A stretch of 64,000 bases of DNA from Tenebrio molitor (GCF_963966145.1 NC_091053.1:4216001-4280000), one strand, 5' to 3'; shown: positions 35,433 through 50,400, counted from the stretch's first letter. Translations and numbers: made by a program. The notes: a model not told the origin generated them from the letters alone.

Positions 35433-38400
35433 ATGATCCTCGCTTCTTTGGTACTGTTCTGCGTTTGCCACCTGATTACCTGTCGGGAGGAAGTGGTGGT
35501 GAGAGTGGTCGGGGGACCGGGAGAGGCCAGGATCTTGGCCGAGGAGACGGGACACATCTTCGAGGGTCCGGTGAGTTGTCGACACGGAAACATTTTTTTT
35601 TTTTTTGACGAGGCGAGTGCGTGATTGATAACGCAAGTAGGTGTGAATTGATGAAGATTGCGCCATATGGAGTGTGGTAATAAATTTAGTGGAGAGCAAA
35701 CACTCGGCGGTATAATTCGGGACATCACTTTATTGAAATGATAATACCTGTGACAATATACCAGACCTGATAGGAAGAGGTGCTCATGTCATGATGTGTG
35801 GTTGTGTATAGATAAAACGGGCGTCATTTTTCCATCTGATTGTTTTATTTTAATATAAATAATACCAATATTAATTATTAAAGATTTTTGTTATCTGTAT
35901 CAGGAATTGTTTTCGAAAAAATACACTTGTACAGAATATGGTGTGTTGGCGTCTATTAAATTAACGATATTTTTCATTTAATTCATAATCATAATATACG
36001 GGGAAGGAAAGAAATTCAAAAAAAAAATCGAAAAAATTATTTTGATGAGGCTTGGTTTCACCTCTCCAGTTCACTTAACTCTCAGAATTATAGAATCTGG
36101 TCAACAAATAATTCCCACAATGCTATTGCAAGATCCCAAAAGCGAATTATTATTGTCTGATACCAAAGACTCCATTTTGAATTTTTATAAATGAACTGGA
36201 TAATGTTGAACTCACAAACGGCTGTTTCCAGCAAGATTCGGCTATTACTCACGCGGCACCTACAACAATTAATTGTTTAGAAGAGTTCTTACGATACAAT
36301 CAGCACGATTTTTAAAATAACAAATAGAACAAATTAAATTATTCATATTTTCCAACTGCGTGTTTAATATTTTTTTCAATTATTTTTAACCCACACGTTG
36401 TACAATCTTTTTATGTGATAAGACGTTCGTTATAAAAATAAGTAAGCGTCAGTTACTGTTGCATCACAAAAAGCAGTGATTTGTGATAGAGAAATCATCG
36501 GAAAGATGATTTTTCAGGCAACCGAATTTCTTGAAATAATTGTTGCGTCAAATTCACTTGTACAAAAATTATGATGACAGAAAGGTCTCACAGAAATGAT
36601 AATATCCCAGAATCTGCAAAAAATGGATTTCGATGAAACATTAGTTAAGGGCACGCCACACGGGCACCGTGGTCCACGTCGAATTTCGAAGAACTGTTGT
36701 GTTGTATAATTTTTTCTAATGATTGAGATTTCTGCGAAGACGACGAACTCTTCATCGTGCAGCCATTTTTTTTCTTGGAATAGTCGTGCAGACTCAACAA
36801 TGGCTATTATTGACTCGGAAGAAAATTTCAACACGAGCCGTAGGCGAGTGGTGGAATCATCCGAGCCATCATTACACGCTCATTGAAGAATGGACTATAA
36901 TTTATTTTTTTCCTAGTTTTATTCACGTTTAATGAGGTGTAATTGAGCGAACTGCTAATTGGTTTTCCATTTGTCAAGCAACGCCTTCCACGTCAGGGAC
37001 GATAAATCATGAACCACCCTCGTATATTTGATCGTAAACACTTTCCAGTAATTAAAATAAAAGAGTTTTTCAAATCTCCGACAAGATAATGTGAATTAAA
37101 TTTTCGATGCAATTATCATACGAGCGTAAAACAGCAATTAATCATGCAGCACAACACGTATTCAACACTAATTAAATGTAAAATCAAGTACGATTGAAAT
37201 GCGTTGGACTAAATTACAAGCGTGAAATTTAATTAATCTCTGACTAAAATCGACAGTTTATTTATCTTTTCAAAAATATTATTACTGCATGTTAATTTTT
37301 TTTCTTCTTAAATTTGGCCAAAAATAACTATGTAGATATACTACTTATCATCTTTTGATGAAACTTTGTACAATAATTGGGCCATAACTAAGATAAAACA
37401 GTGGAAGTTTTAGTAAAATTGGTCTTTAAACCAGACACGACAACACCGTAACAGAGTGCCCACATTTTGTCCCACACGATGAGCGGATTGCCCTATAGGA
37501 AAGACCTGCTTCTCGCATGCATATTCTAAAAGATATGGGTATTTTCTTCAGGTATTTTTTTCAAATTATCATGATTTTATCTTTCGTCAACACCTAATTA
37601 CTGTACCAAGTTTCATCAAAATATATTCACTATTTCTCGGTGCTGCATTTTACATGATAAGTAGTATATTTGCGATCATTAACTGATTATCAATTCACTT
37701 TTGTGGATTTAGACTAAACAGTTAGAAACAAATTATAATGGTTTTCTTCAAATCATCACAAGATTGTGGACGATCCTCGTACACTTACATCTCACTACTG
37801 GTGGGCCACTTCTTTGCGAATATAAGTACAGCAGAGAAGTAATTAGTTGGGATAATCTGACAAAATGTAATCACAAATGTTGCGTTGAAGTCTTCGTGTA
37901 CCTCCGATTTGGTTGCATCTCACTACACTTTAACGTCCACCAGACACAATATAAGACACCTCGAAGAGTGTAAATATCGGGTGACTTGTCGCTTTGGGGG
38001 TTTGGTATCATTAGGTTAAGCAGCATTTAGAAAAACACGCTCCAAGTGATTTTGATCGTACTAGCTAACGTAGCTTTAAGTCAATTGTACCGTTGACAAC
38101 CAATTTCACACTTTCTCATCATCATCTCAAGCCCAACAGCAAGTGCTTTCTCCCCCCGAAGCAATTATTGTCACTTTTATTTTTTAGAAAATTTGCAAAT
38201 CATAGAAACGTGCAAAAAACAGAAACGTTTTTTGGATTCTTGTGAAGAATACAATTCTTGCATCTCACAACTAGTCATTCCACATTGGTAAGAAGAAGCG
38301 GTTAGGGCGGATCTCGTGGGTCTACTTTATTGCCTGAACTATCCCTCATTGAAAAAGTTTGGTCACATCGAACTGGACCGCGTTTCATTTATTTGAATTA

Positions 38401-41400
38401 TTTATTTGTGGTGTGAAGTATCGGGTGTTTTTTTTTTTAATTTAATCTCGTAGTAGGCGTTGAAGAGTCGATTCGATTGTGAACGCACCACTCGTGTAAG
38501 ATTTAAACAACCTGTATAGTGCGTTCACAATCGACTCTTCAACGCCTACTTGAGGTGAAATTTAAAAAAACATCCGATACATCGTAACTTGACAAACAAT
38601 CTATAATCTATTTATTTTGATTGTGACCACTCCCTAGTAATTTTTCAGTTGCTAGGTTATTGATAGGGAATTTTAGATAACACTAAATCCAGTCGCAGTT
38701 GGCAACTCTCGGAGGCGCCATTTTGACAGAAACGTCACGCTCACAGAAGACAGAACGGAGAACGACTTGCGCAAACGTTTTTCGACGTACACTGTGCGCA
38801 TATCTATAAAATTGGGTTTTGGTACAAAATTTTAGAATTCAAAAAGAAAATGCCACGTCGTCTTCTCAAAGTTGGGACCAAACGGTTAATATTGACTTGT
38901 TTCGAGACATTTATTGAAGCCAACGGGAAAACAACTCACAAAGACGAACATCACCAATAAAGTTAACTCTATTTGTGCTTTTTTGTTGTACATTTTGGCT
39001 AGTAAGTGTTGTAGTTTGATACCTTCTGCCTTTTCATTCCCTGTAAATCATTTTTTTGAACTTTCTGTCTGATTAGTTTTTATCTGAAAATATTTGTATT
39101 AATCAATGCTAATTGAAAGTTCTGATTATTACCTTTAGTAGGTAATCCCCAGGCATTTTTCGCGTTTGTCTTACTGCCAAATGACTTCATTAATATCGAG
39201 AATTGTATGAGGTGATTTCGAAGTTTTTACGTTAAATAATCTGTACCTGGATATAACCCCACTTTTCAACAGACGTGATCACAGAATCAGACAGACGTTT
39301 TTAGTTTCTCCTACTTCAAATATTGATTTCCGTGATTAATATTGATAAATACATTAAGATCGTTGCTTTACTACCATGGTCAAGTTTTGACAATTCTGAC
39401 ATTTTCACATCATGTTCACACCACACAAATATTTAGTGTAAAACGTATGCAGCACACAGCTAAACAGCGCCTACTATGTTTTTCGTTGTGGTCACAATCA
39501 AAGTGAGTAGATATTATTTGTTGCCATAGGAACGACATTCGCTTATTTTACGTCAAAATCAATTTGGATTTACAGGCCTATTTTGTAAATTGACACATAT
39601 CATAACGGTGACGTTAGCGAACGATAATCGACGAAATAACGACTTTTTCCTAAAAGCAATTTTGTATTAACTTCGATGACGTTGGTGGACGATTTATCGT
39701 TAAAATTGTATCGTTATCAAACGATAGCCTATCCGGCAATCGTTGACTTCTGACAATCTCGTTAAGATTAATAATTTGTGGATATTTGACATAAATTAAC
39801 ATGGAAAGAGAAGTTTTGGCTCTACTTTTGGATGAATTAGAACGTAGGTAAGTGGGTTTGTAACCACATTGGTAGAACAAAATATTCATTGACCCGTTTT
39901 TTCTACCTGAAGCATTATTTCGACAACACTACAGGTTAAGCAGAGAAGCTGCACGAGATGTCTTTTTCCAAATCCAAGAACACCTAGAAAATGGACAGAG
40001 AGTTACCAAAATTCCAGCTATTAGAAAATTTACGACAGCTCTCCACTTCTTCGCTCATGGCAGTTATCAAAAAGCAGTTGGAATAAGCCAACATTCAGGC
40101 CTGTCACAAACTTCAGTCAGTAATTCTCTTCATGAAGTGGTACACGTAATGGTTAGATACCTTGGAAATGCTTATATAAAATTATATATTCAGACAGTTT
40201 ATGTAATATGTATATGTATAAATAGTACTCCATTAATTAAACACCATGAATTTTATTTAAGTAAATACAGGAGTGAAAACATATTTGAAAACAGAATTAA
40301 TCAAAAACAATTGTGAATAACCTCAATCTAATTCTAATGACATGCTGGTTTAACGGAATGAAGATAGCAATAAACGTACACTCAATGTAAAAATTACCGC
40401 TTCGTCGATACAATTCGATAAGTCGTTGCTTTACGATTATTCATAACGACATGTGTTACAAAATCGCAATTTTCCTTTCAATCGTTATGCTCTCGCTATT
40501 ATTTCCTAACGATTACCGTTCAATAACGATGTCGTAATTTTTTCGACATTTTACAAAATAAGCCTGTAAGTATTGTCTATTCACGATGAATGTGAAGTAA
40601 GGGGTGGCTGTGGCATCTGGTAACATTGTTGGTAGTAACTACAGAACAAATAAAATTCCCTAATAGAAATTGACAGGTTTCGTGCTGGCAATACATTTTT
40701 TTAGTCAGCTATTTGCAACACTGCAACCGTATAATGTTTTGTTGATTTATTTGACAGATATCTGACGTAACATCAACAGCGACAAAATTCTAGGTTATGA
40801 GAGTAAAAACTCACGATAAAAATAAATTAAACTTGAAATACGGAACAGCTATTAAAAAATTAACTAAAAAGAACTCTCAAAATGCTAAACATAAATTAAT
40901 TGTTTTTTTTTTAGACTCTCGAACAGATTCTGATTCACCAACATGTTTAATTTAATTTGAAATGTCATTTGTTACTTGTCAATGAGGCGGCTGTCAGTGT
41001 CAAACGGTCAACAACCGGAATTTGGAACATGACATAAAAGTCACCAGTTTTATTGCCACCTCAAACAATAATTATAGCTCAGGTATCAATATTCCCTGTT
41101 ATCTCTTTATCTGCCTTGATGTTAATAAATTTTTTTCCGAGTCCATCAAACGAGTATTTATTGTTAGAAATAATGTTTTGGAAAAAAGCCTGGATCGTAG
41201 AAACGGTTCGATCAGAAAAGTTTGTTTTTGCGGCGTCCGCAAACCACTCTCCCATCAAAACATTTTCCACTTTCTCCGGCTTTTGTCGTCCTGTCAGAGC
41301 CGCCATACGCGCTCCTATTGTGTCTCGCCCCCACTCGTTGCGACACCGTCCGTCGAGACGCCGCCTATCGATCGTCGAGGGCGTCGTGAGCGCCGTCCTC

Positions 41401-44400
41401 AGCGACCGCGCCAATCTAGACGCCCGATATCAGGCGAGCAGAAAACGGGGAGCGTGTGGTGGCGGAACGGGGCACGTGCACCCCCTAAAAATAGATCGCC
41501 GACCGATACGACACCCCCCACCTGGAATCGCACTCGAATTATAAATAGCGGAACCGCTGATGTGCGATATGCGAAGGGGCCAAAGGGGGACGATGGCGCG
41601 TGCCGAGGCTCGTGCGTGCGGTGCAGCGCCGGTTGCACCTGCCACCGGCATGGGGGCATGACGAAGTGGGCAGGGGGCGATTACGCGAAACGCAAATCAC
41701 CAGTTTACTACATACCTAGATACGAAACGGGTCTCGACGAAATAGAGCAAACGAGAAAGATCAGAAAGGAAGATTTTTATAATAAAAAAAAAAAGCTTTC
41801 TAATCGGAATCGTAGCCTCCCATTTGGAAAAAATATTAAGGACGTCATAACTTTGACAAATTTGACCCAATTTTTTTTTCTATTTATGTTAAAAGACGCA
41901 GAATTTAAAACACTGTTTGACGTGTTTTTGTATTTTTTTTTCAAAAATTAATACTGTGCGTTTTATTAATTTTGTGCGTTATTTCATCATAACCTGTATA
42001 ATACCCAGTGGATATAAAAAGTTGTGACGTTTCATGTTTGACAATAGACATAGGCGTACGTCCTTATAAGGGGGCGTACAAAACGTGAATTAATTGGATT
42101 AATTGAAAAAATATATTTGATTGTTTTCAACTGTCATAATTTCGCATTTTTCTCCTTTGTAAACTGCGTCTTAACTGCCCTAAAGCAAAATGAGCAGATA
42201 ACGAACCGTTGCCCTAGACAACACATTCAACGCTACATTTCTGACAGGTCTTGAAAAATTTGTCAAAACTGTCAAAAGCAAATGCGAAACCATTTTTAAA
42301 AGATTTGGAAGCTTCAGGGACGTCGTTTCAAACAATAAAATTTTATATGCAACTCTTTTCTGGGTAAATTGGGCTTTTCTAATTGCCCTCGATGCCTTAA
42401 AACCCTTGCTACGCTCGTGTTTTAATCTTGTCCCTCGGGCAATTAGAAAAGCCCAATTTACACAGAAACTCGTTGCATAAATAATTATTAACAAACATGT
42501 AAAAGCAGATGATTAGAGAAATGTTCGAAACGATGTCTAATTTGCTACGAACAACACTGAACCAATTAAATAAAAACACAATCAAAGAAGGCATCATCCT
42601 TTTTTCGCTCGATCTTGTTTCATCAAAAAGTCATAGCCAACTTGATGAACTTTTCATTTGAACACCTGTTATACACACTGTCTATAAAGGAATGTGGGAT
42701 CGCAGATGGCTCTGGAAGTTGAATTTGCCACCTCGTTTAAATTCAGATGTTACAAAATATTTTTGAAAATAAGAAAGTGAGAGCGAGAAATGTTTAGAGC
42801 AAAATGAATCACACTTCGAGCCATTTCTTTAATTTTCATTATTACTTTTTTAACTGAGTCACAGATGTTATTTATCTTCTTCTTAAGGGTACAATAAATA
42901 CGTAATTTGTTGAGAGTGTTGAGACCTATCAATAATACATTTCATTATTTTTTTTTGTCATTTATCTTGTAAAGCACCAATTTTTTTAAAGCTAGGCAAC
43001 CAGTAAAACCAATTTGTTTTGAGGGTAGCATATCGTAGATCATACTAACATTATTCGATTTCTGGTGAAAGAGTCGGCAAACTTTCACCGCCTACTAGGA
43101 CCCCACAGTCGTTTAGAGATACTCGGTATTAATGTTCAACGTCATGTTTGAAAAACATCTGTCGTGACAACCATGTATTGACGCCAGTGGTGTTTCGTCA
43201 ATATTGGAGTCCTCACTTGTGAGAAAATAAGAAAAGAAATTCTTAATTACGTTGTGGCGTTTTGTTTGCAGGAAAATATCAATGTTAAAATGTTCTAGAG
43301 ATGAATAAGAGAAGTTTTAGACGACGGTACAAAAGTGTTAAGTTTCATTAACAAAGGAAAACATACAGTAGAATGTTTGAAACACTGTGGGAAAATCAGG
43401 ACAAAGAACGTACAAGTTTTGTTACTAGTTTAGGAGAAGAAAATTCCTCGACAAGATATTTGAGCTGAAATCTGCATTGCAGGAGTGTCTTTAATTAACA
43501 ACAAAGATTTGCTAAGTTCTTTGAAGGTGATGAAAGATTGTAAAATCTAAATTTAATCATGTGAATCAATTGAACAAGCATTTGTAGAATATCGAAGAAA
43601 ATATAGTTATTTTTTTGCATATCGTAATGAAAGTAGAACTTTTTTAAACGAAAAATCGGAATGAAAGTAGCACTTTTTTAAACGAAAAATCATAGTGAAA
43701 GTAGTACTCTTTGCATCATTTTATTCCACCTCCTTGGAGATGATTGCCAAAGCATACTATCTACTTTTTTTTTAATTTTCATAAATCTTTTTAGACCTAA
43801 TTTCTCAACTTACAACGATATGCAAAAAAATCGCGTGTACAACACGTTATGAGTGTTTCTTTTATTCACTCATTTGCTTGATTAACTCGGCCTACGCCCT
43901 CGTTCATTAAACTGCAAATTCATAAAAAAGTTTTTCTTGACTAGTTGTACAAATAACTATTTCAAGTAATGACGTTTTTTAAAATGAAATTTAATACATA
44001 TTTGGAAAATGTTCTTAAAAGAACCTATCAAGTGTTCATTTAATTTTCGGTCAAAGGTGGCGTTGAAGAGTCGATTGTGAACGCACCAATTGTGTAAAAA
44101 CGTAAGATTTAAACCACCGATCAGTGATCCGTAATCTGTAGTGCGTTCACAATCGACTCTTTAACGCCAATTTTGAGATAATTTAAATGAACACCTGATA
44201 CTTAGAGAATGTCTGCACACTTTTTTTCTACCACGCGAAGATTGAAAACAATCAAGTAAAAAGGAAAATACCTCAATATCTGCAATATTTGAATTAACAT
44301 CACTGTTTTATTATTTTTTCTATTAGAAAAAACATCCTTAACAACTACGAGTGGATGTTTAATAAACATTTAACAACGCTCTTTAACGCTTTGCTTTTTT

Positions 44401-47400
44401 GTTAAACTTAAATAGATTCTTTTTGCTCTACTTAAGCCATTGTCTGAGTACATTAATGTATTTGAACAATGCGTGACGTCCTTTAAAAATCGGACCAATT
44501 CTTATTGCCGGAAAATTTCATTTGTAATAATTTTTTTTATTTAATCAATGATAAATGCAATGTAATTACTAATTAAAATGAATTACTTTGTATCATAAAC
44601 TGTTTCTCCATTTGACCCTGACTTCTGCAGATCCTTACAAAACATTTCAAGGTCGTATTGCATTTTTAAGCAAAATTGCCAACTGAACAAAATGCTAATA
44701 TTCCAATATTAGGATTTAAAAAAAACTGATTGGTCACATCTGCAACTGCGTAATTTTTACTTAACAATTAATGGAAGAGCAATAAAAGATAGAAAAGGAA
44801 ACAAATAAAAAGACTCACTGGATGGTTCGAGCAGATACAGAAAGTTTTCCATTGTCGATCCTCGTTCTTCAAGGAACAAATTTTCCCAGAAAAACTTCTG
44901 CATAAAAAGAAAACGATTGAAGTGTAACTGGTTGGCAAAGAATTACACTTACGATGATGATGGTAGCTAGGATAATAACCACCACTTCGAGGACAACACA
45001 AGTCAGACAAGCCACACTGAAATTATCTGAATCTTCTGAAACGAATTCCATCACTAAAATTTTGAAAATGACGTAAATGACAACAAATTAATTTTTGTGA
45101 CGTGAGTGCGAGGTTAGAGGTCAAACTTCAATCGTTCGAGCCATCTTGTCATTTTATTTTTGTGTTTTCAATTTGTAAATTTTTTTTTAACAATTTAATT
45201 AGGTAAATACAATTTGTTGTACATTGAACAGATAATTGTGTGTAGATACACCTGTAAAAAATGCTCCTGACAAAACAACTCCTAATTGGAAACATTTTGT
45301 TTTTCAAGTGGAAAAAAAAAACAATAAAAGCATTTCCCATGAGCTTCCGCCGTCGAAACAAGCTTAGCGCTTGGACTAATTAAAATTAAACGTATCGGTG
45401 ACATTTCCCAGACTAAACACCACGTTTCACAAACGAAACATTTTAAATTGATTTCTTTTGCAGGTTCTGGGCTTCGAAGACACTTACATTTTCAGACCGT
45501 TGACAACTCGGTACTCTGGATACGTGAAAAGAGGAATGACCTTCAACAAGCGGCTGGTCGAAGACAGGAGAGTGATTTGGGCCGAGCCTCAGAGGGGAAA
45601 ATCGCGGCAGAAGCGAGATTATTTGGATTATTTCGTCGGCAATCAAAAGATTCACAAGAAGCCGCTGCACCCGAGGGCGAGACCCTTCAACGACGAGTTG
45701 TGGACGCAAGAGTGGTACTTGGTGAGTGTAGATGGTACGATCTACGAGTGAGTAATTGAGTGTTCGCAGCAAGATACCAGATCTAGATCAGATCTTCCCA
45801 AACTGGACTTGAACGTTCTTCCTCTGTACAAGAGTGGGATCACCGGGAAGGGTGTCAGGATTAGCATTCTTGATGATGGGATAGAGTACACGCACGACGA
45901 CTTGCGAGACAATTATGTAAGGAAAATTGTCTTGATAACTTCACACAAAAGCGAGTACTGGGCACAATTTTTTTTGGATATTTTTACCAAAAAAATCTGC
46001 CGTGTCCATTGAGAACCAGAACTCACGCTATGATGTTTTTCGGAAATTTTCTTCGGCAGTACGTTTGGTACTGACTGGAAATATTGTCTCACATCAAATT
46101 TCTTGTCAAGGTTTTGCAAAATAAAACTTCACCGTTACTAGAATATTCATCATGAGCAAATTCGTGAAATAATTGTTTTCGCAAAGGAAGTACGTCGGTA
46201 CTCTTCCGTTTTGGATCATAAAACAAACTAAATATTAAACCAATATTCAATCATTTACGCAGATGGTGTAAAAGAGAGTAAAACCCCACTAGGTGGTGTT
46301 TATCGCATCTCCTCGGCAGTACTTTTGGTACTGACTGTGGAAATATTTTCTCACATCAAATTTCCTGTCAAGGTTTTGCAAAATAAAACTGCACCTTTAC
46401 TAGAACACTCACCATGTGCAAATCGGTGAAATAATTGTTTTCGCAAGAGAAGTACTGTCGGTACTCTTCCGTTTTGGATCATAAAACAAACTAAATATTT
46501 AAACAATATTCAATCGTTTGAGTAGAGGGTGTCAAAGAGAGTAAAATAGCTCTAGGTGGTGTTTATCGCAATCTTTTAGGCAGTACTTTTGGTACTGATT
46601 GTGGAAATATTGTCTCAATTCAAATTTCTTGTCAAGGTTTTGCAAAATAAAACTGCGCCGTTACTAGAATAGGTACTCATCATGAGCAAATTCGTGAAAT
46701 AATTGTTTTCGAAAAGGGTACTCTTCCGTTTTGGATCATAAAACAAACTAAATATTTAAACAATATTCAATCGTTTATGTAGATGGTGTCAAAGAGAGTA
46801 AAATCCCACTAGGTGGTGTTTAACGCAATCTTTCGGCAGTACTTTTGGTACTGACTGGGGAAATATTGTCTCACTTCAAATTTCCTGTCAAGGTTTTGCA
46901 AAATAAAACTTCACCGTTACTAAAATACTCATCATGGGCAAATTCGTGAAATAATTGTTTTCACAAAAGAAGTACTGTCGGTACTCTTCCGTTTTGGATC
47001 ATAAAACAAACTAAGTATTTAACCAATACTCAATCGTTTACGTAGAAGGTGTGAAGAAAGTAAAATCCGTCTAGGTGGTGTTTATTGCAATCTATTCGGC
47101 AGTACTTTTGGTACTGACTGTGAAAATATTGTCTCACATCAAATTTCTTGTCAAGGTTTTTGCAAAACAAAACTGCACCTTTACTAGAACACTCATCATG
47201 GGCAAATTGGTGAAATAATTGTTTTCGCAAAAGAAGTACTGTCGGTACTCTTCCAATTTGGATCATAAAACAAACTAAACATTTAACCAATATTCAATCG
47301 TTTACGCAGATGGTGTAAAAGAGAGTAAAATCCCACTAGGTGGTGTTTATCGTATCTCTTCGGCAGTACTTTTGGTACTGGCTGTGGAAATTTTGTCTCA

Positions 47401-50400
47401 AATAAAATTTCTTGCCAAGGTTTTGCAAAATAAAACTTCACTGTTATTAGAATACTCATCATGAGTAAATTCCTGAAATAATTGTTTTCGCAAAAGGGTA
47501 CTCTTCCGTTTTGAATCATAAAACAAACTAAATATTTAAACAATATTCAATCGTTTATGTAGATGGTGTCAAAGAGAGTAAAATCCCACTAGGTGGTGTT
47601 TAACGCAATCTTTCGGCAGTACTTTTGGTACTGACTGGGGAAATATTGTCTCACATTAAATTTCTTGTCAAGTTTTTGCAAAATAAAACTTCACCGTTAC
47701 TAGAATAGTCAACACGGGCAAATTCGTGAAATAATTGTTTTCGAAAAGGAAGTACTGCCGGTACTCTTCCGTTTTAGATCATAAAACAAACTAAATATTT
47801 AACCAATATTCAATCGTTTACGTAGAAGGTGTGAAGAAAGTAAAATCCGACTAGGTGGTGTTTATTGCAATCTTTTCGGCAGTACTTTTGGTACTGACTG
47901 TGGAAATATTGTCTCACTTCAAATTTCCTGTCAAGGTTTTGCAAAATAAAACTTCACCGTTACTAAAATACTCATCATGGGCAAATTCGTGAAATAATTG
48001 TTTTCGCAAAAGAAGTACTGTCGGTACTCTTCCAATTTGGATCATAAAACAAACTAAACATTTAACCAATATTCAATCGTTTACGTAGAGTGTGTCAAAG
48101 AGAGTAAAATCCCTCTAGGTGGTGTTTATCGCAATCTTCTCGGCAGTACTTTTGGTACTGACTGTGGAATTATTGTCTCACATCAAATTTCTTGTCAAGG
48201 TTTTGCAAAATAAAACTTTACCTTTACTAGGACACTCATCATGAGCAAATTCGTGAAATAATTGTTTTCGCAAAGGAAGTACGTCGGTACTCTTCCGTTT
48301 TGGATCATAAAACAAACTAAATATTTAACCAATATTCAATCGTTTACGTAGAGGGTGACAAAGAGAGTAAAATCCCACTAGGTGGTGTTTATCGCATCTC
48401 CTCGGCAGTACTTTTGGTACTGACTGTGGAAATATTTTCTCACATCAAATTTCCTGTCAAGGTTTTGCAAAATAAAACTTCACTGTTATTAGAATACTCA
48501 TCGTGAGCAAATTCCTGAAATAATTGTTTTCGCAAAAGAAGTACTGTCGGTACTCTTTCGTTTTGGATCATAAAACAAACTAAATATTTAATCAATATTC
48601 AATCGTTTATGCAGATGTTGTAAAAGAGAGTAAAATCCCACTAGGTGGTGTTTATCGCATCTCCTCGGCAGTACTTTTGGTACTGACTGTGGAAATATTT
48701 TCTCACATCAAATTTCCTGTCAAGGTTTTGCAAAATAAAACTTCACTGTTATTAGAATACTCATCGTGAGCAAATTCCTGAAATAATTGTTTTCGCAAAA
48801 GAAGTACTGTCGGTACTCTTTCGTTTTGGATCATAAAACAAACTAAATATTTAATCAATATTCAATCGTTTATGCAGATGTTGTAAAAGAGAGTAAAATC
48901 CCACTAGGTGGTGTTTATCGCATCTCCTCGGCAGTACTTTTGGTACTGACTCTGAAAATATTGTCTTACATCAAATTTCTTGTCAAGGTTTTGCAAAATA
49001 AAACTTCACCGTTTCTGGAATACTCATCAGTCATCATGAGCAAATTCGTGAAATAATTGTTTTCGCAAGAGAAGTACTGTCGATACTCTTTCGTTTTGGA
49101 TAAAAAAATAAACTAAATATTTAACCAATATTCAATCGTTTACGTAGAGGGTGACAAAGAGAGTAAAATCCCACTAGGTGGTGTTTATCGCAATCTCTTC
49201 GGCAGTACTATAGTACTGACTGTGGAGATACTGTCTTATATCAAATTTCTTGTCAAGATTTTTCAAAATAAAACTTTACCGTTACTAGAATACTCGTCAT
49301 GAGCAAATGCGTGAAATAAATGTATTCGCAAAAGAAGTACTGTCGGTACCTACTCTTCCGTTTTGGATCATAAAACAAACTAAATCTTTAACAATACTCA
49401 ATTTACGTTTACGTAAAAGGTATCAAAGAGAGTAAAGTACCACTAGGTGATGTTTATCGCAATCCTCTAGTTATAACATCTGCTTTAGAAAGGTTAATCA
49501 ACTGATAACAGTACTTACGTCACGACCTTTATTACTTTTATCAATGGAGGAAATGAATGCTTTTTAACTAGGTACACATAATACGAGCAGACATGAAAAT
49601 TTTCATATTATGTATCTAAAAATCTACAAATGAAAATTAATAAGCATCTTGTTTCTGGATTCTTTTTCAAGACCACAAGAAATCTACACTTCATTTGTCA
49701 CACTTGTCATCTTCACAATGTCAGTTGTAATGTTTTCGTAAATTTGATGATTTTGTAAACACCTTCAGGATCCTGAGATCAGTTACGATTGTAACGAAGA
49801 AGACAACGACCCCTTGCCCCGTTACGACCCCTCCAGATTCAACAGCCACGGTACTCGCTGTGCTGGAGAGGTCGCCATGACTGCCAACAACGGCAAGTGC
49901 GGAGTAGGAGTAGCATACAACGCCAAAATCGGCGGAGTGAAGCTTTTGGACGGTATTGTGACCGACCGAGTCGAAGGTACTGCCTTGGGCTACGCGTACC
50001 ACCTGGTCGACATCTACAGCGCCTCGTGGGGTCCCAACGACGACGGCAAAACGGTAGACGGACCTGGACGACTTGCCGTAGAGTCACTAGAAAGAGGAGT
50101 GACGAAAGGGCGAAGGGGCAAAGGTAACATCTTCATCTGGGCGTCCGGAAATGGCGGCAGCAAGGGCGACAACTGCAACTGTGACGGGTACTTGGCGAGT
50201 CCCTACACGATATCGATAGGGAGTGCGTCGCAAAAGGGGGAGTTCCCGTGGTATGGGGAAGAGTGTGCGTCTACTCTGGCTGTGACGTACTCGTCTGGGG
50301 CTTACAAGGATCAAATGATTGTGAGTTGGTACCGTCGATGTGTATTTGTTTTGAATTGAGGTTTCAAGGCCACCACTGATCTGCACAACGAGTGCACCAT

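Larger units (their letters stand above)
35571..45463. other. PC1/3 intron 1, 9.9 kb
   Basis: Contains dispersed repeats, a Tc1-like fossil, two small foldback elements, a Harbinger fragment, a GC-rich island and a putative antisense small gene, all listed separately. 35600-37360, 40570-41010 and 42500-43600 hold nothing else that I recognise. Confidence 0.55.

Noticed and set aside
41022..41951. 309-codon open frame
   Set aside because: It begins in a MITE fragment, crosses a GC-rich block poor in stops and ends in AT-rich DNA with poly-Lys/Phe; composition explains it and other frames are equally open.
46055..49470. Regularly spaced repeats that might suggest a CRISPR-like array
   Set aside because: Units are about 263 bp and similar over their whole length, with no unique spacers, in a eukaryotic intron.
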